Origin: an uncultured Paracoccaceae bacterium
GTDB lineage: Bacteria; Pseudomonadota; Alphaproteobacteria; Rhodobacterales; Rhodobacteraceae
Length of the DNA stretch: 64,000 bases
NCBI GenBank assembly: GCA_943787785.1
Contig: CALSNT010000003.1
Span: forward strand, 124,001-188,000
Reading direction: 5' to 3'
Shown here: positions 63,801 to 64,000 of the stretch, piece after piece
How positions within the stretch are numbered: the stretch's first letter is position 1
Layout of the letters: the number at the start of each line of letters is the position of its first letter
Program-made: the position numbers and the translations under genes
Notes under the pieces: model-generated
The model's database searches: none
What the model was told of the DNA's origin: nothing
Seen by the model: only the letters and a program-made list of their open reading frames with translations

Positions 63801-64000
63801 TTTGGCAGCCTTCTGGTCATCAGTCGTATTCTGTATCACCGCTAAATTGGACGAAATTGCGGGCATGGCAGGGCAGAGATGCGGGCATTTCGCTGCCATT
63901 CTCGATGGTTGCGCAGGCCGTTTGCTGCTTGTTGCTTAACGGGGCACCCGATACGCAGACCGCTAGAACAACTTCTCGGACAGACAGCATGCCTTCTGAT

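Overview
The window is a contiguous, gene-dense, high-GC chromosomal segment from an alphaproteobacterium, almost certainly a Rhodobacterales / Roseobacter-type bacterium. Lineage markers seen here are gcrA, a phosphatidylcholine synthase (pcs), a DUF484-xerC pair, a DUF1127 protein, and a metK leader that matches the SAM/SAH riboswitch class, which is known from Rhodobacterales. I see no rRNA, tRNA, CRISPR array, prophage or insertion sequence.

Region by region: (1) 72-4578 holds a hydrolase-fold protein without the nucleophile Ser, a small secreted peptide with its own terminator, a flavin-dependent tryptophan-halogenase-type enzyme and a tail-overlapping GT2 glycosyltransferase. (2) 4781-22663 is a quaternary-amine catabolic island: an ADP-forming acyl-CoA synthetase, a BetB-type aldehyde dehydrogenase, an acyl-CoA dehydrogenase, a CaiD-type crotonobetainyl-CoA hydratase and a hotdog thioesterase (a carnitine / gamma-butyrobetaine CoA route). 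These are followed by two dimethylglycine-dehydrogenase-type flavoenzymes, each beside a choline-kinase-like phosphotransferase, a betaine-type ABC importer with a double-length permease, and a DeoR regulator. Between the regulator and the importer lie four CCACA boxes at exact 10-bp spacing. (3) 22785-25008 has a HupE/UreJ-like membrane protein and a DUF4198 protein whose divergent start codons overlap, then a small ORF. (4) 25089-34846 has truA, the ycjX-ycjF pair, an FAD monooxygenase with no normal start codon, ileS, a frameshifted EamA transporter, ogt and osmC. (5) 34843-43878 has pcs, xerC, DUF484, DUF1127, a LysR regulator, a quinone oxidoreductase, an XRE regulator, hisN, an amidohydrolase (8-oxoguanine deaminase type), a frameshifted methyltransferase and a P-loop kinase. 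(6) 43991-50669 is a housekeeping run: ybeY, corC-like, lnt, the SAM/SAH riboswitch with metK, trmB, gcrA, a decayed ridA and a lytic transglycosylase lipoprotein. (7) 50768-63800 has an ankyrin plus kelch-like protein, rimO, an AT-rich RelA/SpoT-domain gene that looks horizontally acquired, carB, a GT87 glycosyltransferase, cfa, aspS with an apparent insertion of about 72 residues, and a small membrane protein.

The best candidates for something undescribed are the duplicated kinase plus FAD/GcvT demethylase modules with their transporter, the lone RelA/SpoT island gene, the AspRS insertion, and the phased operator. Three frameshifted genes and one in-frame stop lie between 33.7 and 49.9 kb; these are either real decay or sequence errors, and reads are needed to tell which.
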